Source of the DNA: an uncultured Flavobacteriales bacterium
GTDB lineage: Bacteria > Bacteroidota > Bacteroidia > Flavobacteriales_D > Sanyastnellaceae
Assembly (NCBI GenBank): GCA_905478795.1
Contig: CAJQJX010000037.1
Coordinates: 1 to 47,321 of the forward strand
Reading direction: 5' to 3'
Length of the DNA stretch: 47,321 bases
How positions within the stretch are numbered: the first letter of the stretch is position 1; every line of letters starts with the position of its first letter. Of the stretch, positions 44,964 to 47,321 are shown piece by piece. The notes under the pieces are model-generated. The model was not told where the DNA came from. It saw only the letters and a program-made list of their open reading frames with translations, and searched no databases. Both the position numbers and the translations under genes were made by a program.

Positions 44964-45553
44964 TGAACGGGGGGTGTCCCCCTGCCCTGCTTGCTCCTGC
45001 GGAACTGCTCGAAGCATTGGCCAATGGTCCTTCAAGAGCTGATGTGGCCCTTTGGGTGCAACATTGGCAAAGGCTCGACGAGATGTTCGAGCGAGGCCAC
45101 ACACTGAGGCTAGAAGAGACCCTCTTTCATGCAGTGGATTCGGGAGGTCGTTGTTCGTTTCGCGCGGCTTGGTCGATCGCGCTTTTGACCGAAGCTGAGG
45201 CCATGAAATCTACTGGGCTGAGCGGTCGGCTTTATGGCCTGCTCCAAGGCGCTGGTTCTTTTTCCTTGCAGCGGGAGTTAATGCGGGCGCTGCTGATGTT
45301 GTCTTGGTCTCCCGAGCAGCTGTATGATTTGACCCAATGGGCGCTGGACGTGGTGTTTTTGGATGACATGCCGTTGGCTGCTTTGCATCACAGTTTAAAA
45401 GTGATGGAACGTAGAATGAATACCGCTGATGCTCCAATGAGCCCTGGCCTTCGGGCTGCGATAGAGGACTCATTGTCCCATGTTCGCCGCACCGCAGATT
45501 CTGCCCATGCCAAAAAGAAAGCCGCGCTTTTGATGGCGCGGCTTTCTGAATGA
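44963..45553 (+). CDS. Helical (HEAT-like) protein of unknown function
   Basis: 196 residues. Mostly helical with repeated Leu/Ala patterns (SFRAAWSIALLTEAEAM, LQRELMRALLMLSW, ALHHSLKVMERRM), as in HEAT-like proteins found downstream of other genes in Bacteroidota. No signal peptide, no motif with a known function. The ATG overlaps the previous stop by one base (TGATG), so it is coupled to the TlpA-like gene. Its last codons contain a 12-bp hairpin that serves as terminator for the opposing gene. Confidence 0.65.
   Translation: MNGGCPPALLAPAELLEALANGPSRADVALWVQHWQRLDEMFERGHTLRLEETLFHAVDSGGRCSFRAAWSIALLTEAEAMKSTGLSGRLYGLLQGAGSFSLQRELMRALLMLSWSPEQLYDLTQWALDVVFLDDMPLAALHHSLKVMERRMNTADAPMSPGLRAAIEDSLSHVRRTADSAHAKKKAALLMARLSE
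45512..45547 (-). terminator. Terminator of the minus-strand repeat gene, inside the opposing CDS
   Basis: A perfect 12-bp stem, AGAAAGCCGCGC (45516-45527) with GCGCGGCTTTCT (45536-45547), has an 8-base loop. On the minus strand it is followed by TTTT (45515-45512). It lies 20 bases past the stop at 45568 and within the last codons of the plus-strand gene. Confidence 0.78.
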
Positions 45554-45567
45554 ATGTTGCGAAAGTC

Positions 45568-47321
45568 TTACTCGTCGCAGGTGGCTTCCCAATACTGGAG
45601 CAGGATCAAGAGGTCTGGGGTATTGACCACACCATCGTTGGTGATGTCGAAATAGCATGGGCCTATGTCGGTTATGGCATCGAGGAAGATGCAGGAACCA
45701 TTGTCTATGTCGGCAGCAGCGCTATAGTTGATGGCTGCTTCATAGGTGCAACCATAGAACAACTCGCTGGTGTTGAGGTCGTTCCCTTCGCAATCGAACC
45801 CAGGCAAAGTGTAGGTGCATGAGCCATCATCAACGGTGGCCTCTTCTTGGTAGTTGCATGCGCCGGAATAGGTGCAGCCAAAGATTTCGGCGCCATCGCA
45901 GATTCCGTTGTTGTTGAAGTCTGGACAGGCCAGTTCCTCGCCATCGCAAATCCCGTTGTTGTTTTGGTCGCAGGGGCAATCGCCTCCACATACGCCAATC
46001 GCATCCTCTACTGTACAAGATCCGTCCTCCTCTGTGGCATTGACGTTGTAATTGCAGGCGTTTTCATCGGTGCATCCCAAGAGCTCTGAGCTGTCGCACA
46101 CTCCGTCTCCGTCTATGTCGGCGGTGCAGTCTCCATTACAAACGCCAATGGCGTCTAATGTGCCGATACAGGGGTCTACGTCATCGCAAATCCCGTCATT
46201 GTCGGCATCTGCTGTGCAGTCTCCTCCGCATTCGTCGAGGGCATCTAATGTGGTACAGCTGCCGTCGTTTTCGGTGGCGACTGGATCATAGTTACAGGCA
46301 GCAGTATCGTCGCAACCTAGAATCTCAGCGTTGTCGCATACACCGTCTTGGTCAGCATCGGAGGGGCAATCTCCATTGCAAACACCCAGGGCGTCTGGTG
46401 TTCCAACACAGGGGTCTTCGTCATCGCAAACGCCATCGTCGTCAATGTCCGCTGTGCAGCCACCATTGCAATCGCCCAATGCGTCATAGGACCCGACACA
46501 AGCATCGACATCGTCGCAAATGCCATCGTTATCGAGGTCAGCAGTGCAGCTTCCTCCGCATTCATCGAGGACATCGAGGTAAGCACATGAACTGTCCTCT
46601 TCAGTGGCAATGCTGTTGTAGTTACAGGCATTTTCGTCGGTGCAGCCAAAAATTTCAGCGTTGTCGCACACCCCGTCTTCGTCGACGTCTGCAGGACAGT
46701 CTCCATTGCAGACGTTCAGCGCATCGAGGGATCCAACACAAGGGTCAACGTCATCACATATGCCATCTTCGTCTTCGTCCGCTGTGCAATCACCGTTGCA
46801 GATGCCGAGTACGTCGTAATCACCTACACAGGGGTCTTCGGTATCGCAGATGTCATCATTGTCCAAGTCCGCAGGACAGGTTCCGTTGCAGATTCCCAGG
46901 GCGTCGTACAACCCGACACATGCGTCATCATTGTCGCAGATTCCATCGTTGTCTAAATCTGAAAGGCAAATTCCACCGCACTCGCCCAAGGCATCTTCGT
47001 ACAAACAGCTGTCGTCGCTTTCTGTGGCGGTATCCTCGTAATTGCAGGCAGTGTTGTCTGTACATCCACTGACCTCGTTGGCATCACAGACGCCGTCGTC
47101 ATCACTGTCGTTGTCTACGACCTGGCCGTTTTCGCATGTCTCGCAGTCTCCATCGACGTAGGTACAGAGCGTGTTGTCGGTGTCGGTCGTTGGAGTGCTG
47201 TCGTAGTTACAGGCTGTCGGGTCGGTACAACCGGTGACCTCGTCGGCGTCACAAACGCCGTCCTCATCGCTGTCGTTGTCTACGACCTGGCCATTGACGC
47301 AGGTCTCACAGACTCCATCGA
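45568..47321 (-). CDS. Large Asp/Cys-rich repeat protein, 5' end outside window
   Basis: The frame is open from the right window edge to TAA at 45568, 584 codons, so only the C-terminal part is seen. It is built of thrombospondin-type-3-like calcium repeats (DLDNDGICDDVDACVG, CNGDCTADIDGDGVCD) alternating with GCTDENACNY / EDGSC units; seven of the latter are visible. The last 35 residues, CYFDITNDGVVNTPDLLILL onward to YWEATCDE, look like a dockerin-like EF-hand segment rather than a T9SS sorting domain. Expected to be extracellular, calcium-stiffened, adhesin-like. Internal starts such as the TTG at 47004 are not real starts. Function inferred only from architecture. Confidence 0.82.
   Translation of the reverse strand, partial: DGVCETCVNGQVVDNDSDEDGVCDADEVTGCTDPTACNYDSTPTTDTDNTLCTYVDGDCETCENGQVVDNDSDDDGVCDANEVSGCTDNTACNYEDTATESDDSCLYEDALGECGGICLSDLDNDGICDNDDACVGLYDALGICNGTCPADLDNDDICDTEDPCVGDYDVLGICNGDCTADEDEDGICDDVDPCVGSLDALNVCNGDCPADVDEDGVCDNAEIFGCTDENACNYNSIATEEDSSCAYLDVLDECGGSCTADLDNDGICDDVDACVGSYDALGDCNGGCTADIDDDGVCDDEDPCVGTPDALGVCNGDCPSDADQDGVCDNAEILGCDDTAACNYDPVATENDGSCTTLDALDECGGDCTADADNDGICDDVDPCIGTLDAIGVCNGDCTADIDGDGVCDSSELLGCTDENACNYNVNATEEDGSCTVEDAIGVCGGDCPCDQNNNGICDGEELACPDFNNNGICDGAEIFGCTYSGACNYQEEATVDDGSCTYTLPGFDCEGNDLNTSELFYGCTYEAAINYSAAADIDNGSCIFLDAITDIGPCYFDITNDGVVNTPDLLILLQYWEATCDE
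45800..47321 (-). repeat. Degenerate tandem repeats of the Asp/Cys-rich protein
   Basis: Near the right edge the unit is 165 bp (55 residues): the stretch encoding GQVVDNDSD occurs at about 47105 and again at about 47270. Further left a different unit dominates, with GGxCxAD, DNDGICDDVD and CNGDC blocks. The DNA copies are diverged, while Asp, Cys and Gly positions are kept. Confidence 0.75.

Noticed and set aside
46158-47072. 304-codon Arg/His/Cys-rich frame antisense to the repeat protein
   Set aside because: Its composition is the mirror of Asp/Cys codon repeats; no start signal and no protein-like features.
1-47321. tRNA, rRNA, riboswitch, insertion sequence or prophage genes
   Set aside because: Looked for in the spacers on both strands; none has the needed folds, terminal repeats or transposase/integrase motifs.

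Overview
This 47.3 kb window is chromosomal DNA from a member of the Bacteroidota, most likely a fairly GC-rich Flavobacteriales-type lineage. The evidence is: several secreted proteins with type IX secretion (T9SS) C-terminal sorting domains; lineage-typical families (DUF5723 outer-membrane protein, DUF6913 next to dapA, TlpA-like proteins with DUF4369-like N-termini); a transketolase split into two genes; and repeated TAnnTTTG boxes, the Bacteroidota -7 promoter element, just upstream of many starts. Genes are tightly packed and often overlap by 1-8 bases. I see no rRNA, tRNA, CRISPR array, insertion sequence or prophage.

Layout. Positions 1-1823 hold the 3' part of a gene with three SPOR-like repeats. 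1975-4485 is an enlarged ribosomal protein S1 with acidic repeat arms and a histone-H1-like tail, closed by a strong terminator. 4565-8966 carries pyrR-pyrB, a STAS protein, a T9SS-secreted protein, RNase Z and a LuxR-type response regulator. 9040-14851 carries ilvE, a DUF5723 protein, msrA, a pirin, DUF6913 and dapA. 14874-18117 on the minus strand is the split transketolase with a VWA-domain gene wedged between the halves; ychF diverges from it. clpC-ftsB (minus) and gyrA (plus) are divergent at about 23 kb, followed by a TPR protein.

26847-27578 is the only long gene-poor stretch. It starts with a terminator and a 28-bp site resembling a XerCD dif site. A second copy of 16 bp of that site lies 598 bp further on, and one possible small basic ORF lies between them. 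A minus-strand T9SS protein follows.

28689-36670 is a tightly coupled plus-strand run: a PaaZ-type fusion, an S41 peptidase-like protein, a small secreted protein, a GH92 mannosidase lipoprotein and a class III aminotransferase. 36690-43419 holds two alpha/beta hydrolases, an M14 carboxypeptidase, YqgE, DUF2797, a T9SS protein and a YeeZ-like protein. The window ends with a thioredoxin-fold lipid- or periplasm-directed protein, a helical hypothetical protein and, on the minus strand, the 3' part of a large Asp/Cys-rich repeat protein that continues beyond the window.

Most genes are housekeeping (translation, pyrimidine, lysine and branched-chain amino acid synthesis, pentose phosphate, proteolysis, DNA topology) mixed with envelope and secreted proteins. 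The observations I rate most worth checking are the dif-like site with its partial duplicate, the VWA gene inside the transketolase operon, the modified S1, and the repeat-rich secreted protein at the right edge. All family assignments come from reading motifs; no database search was run.
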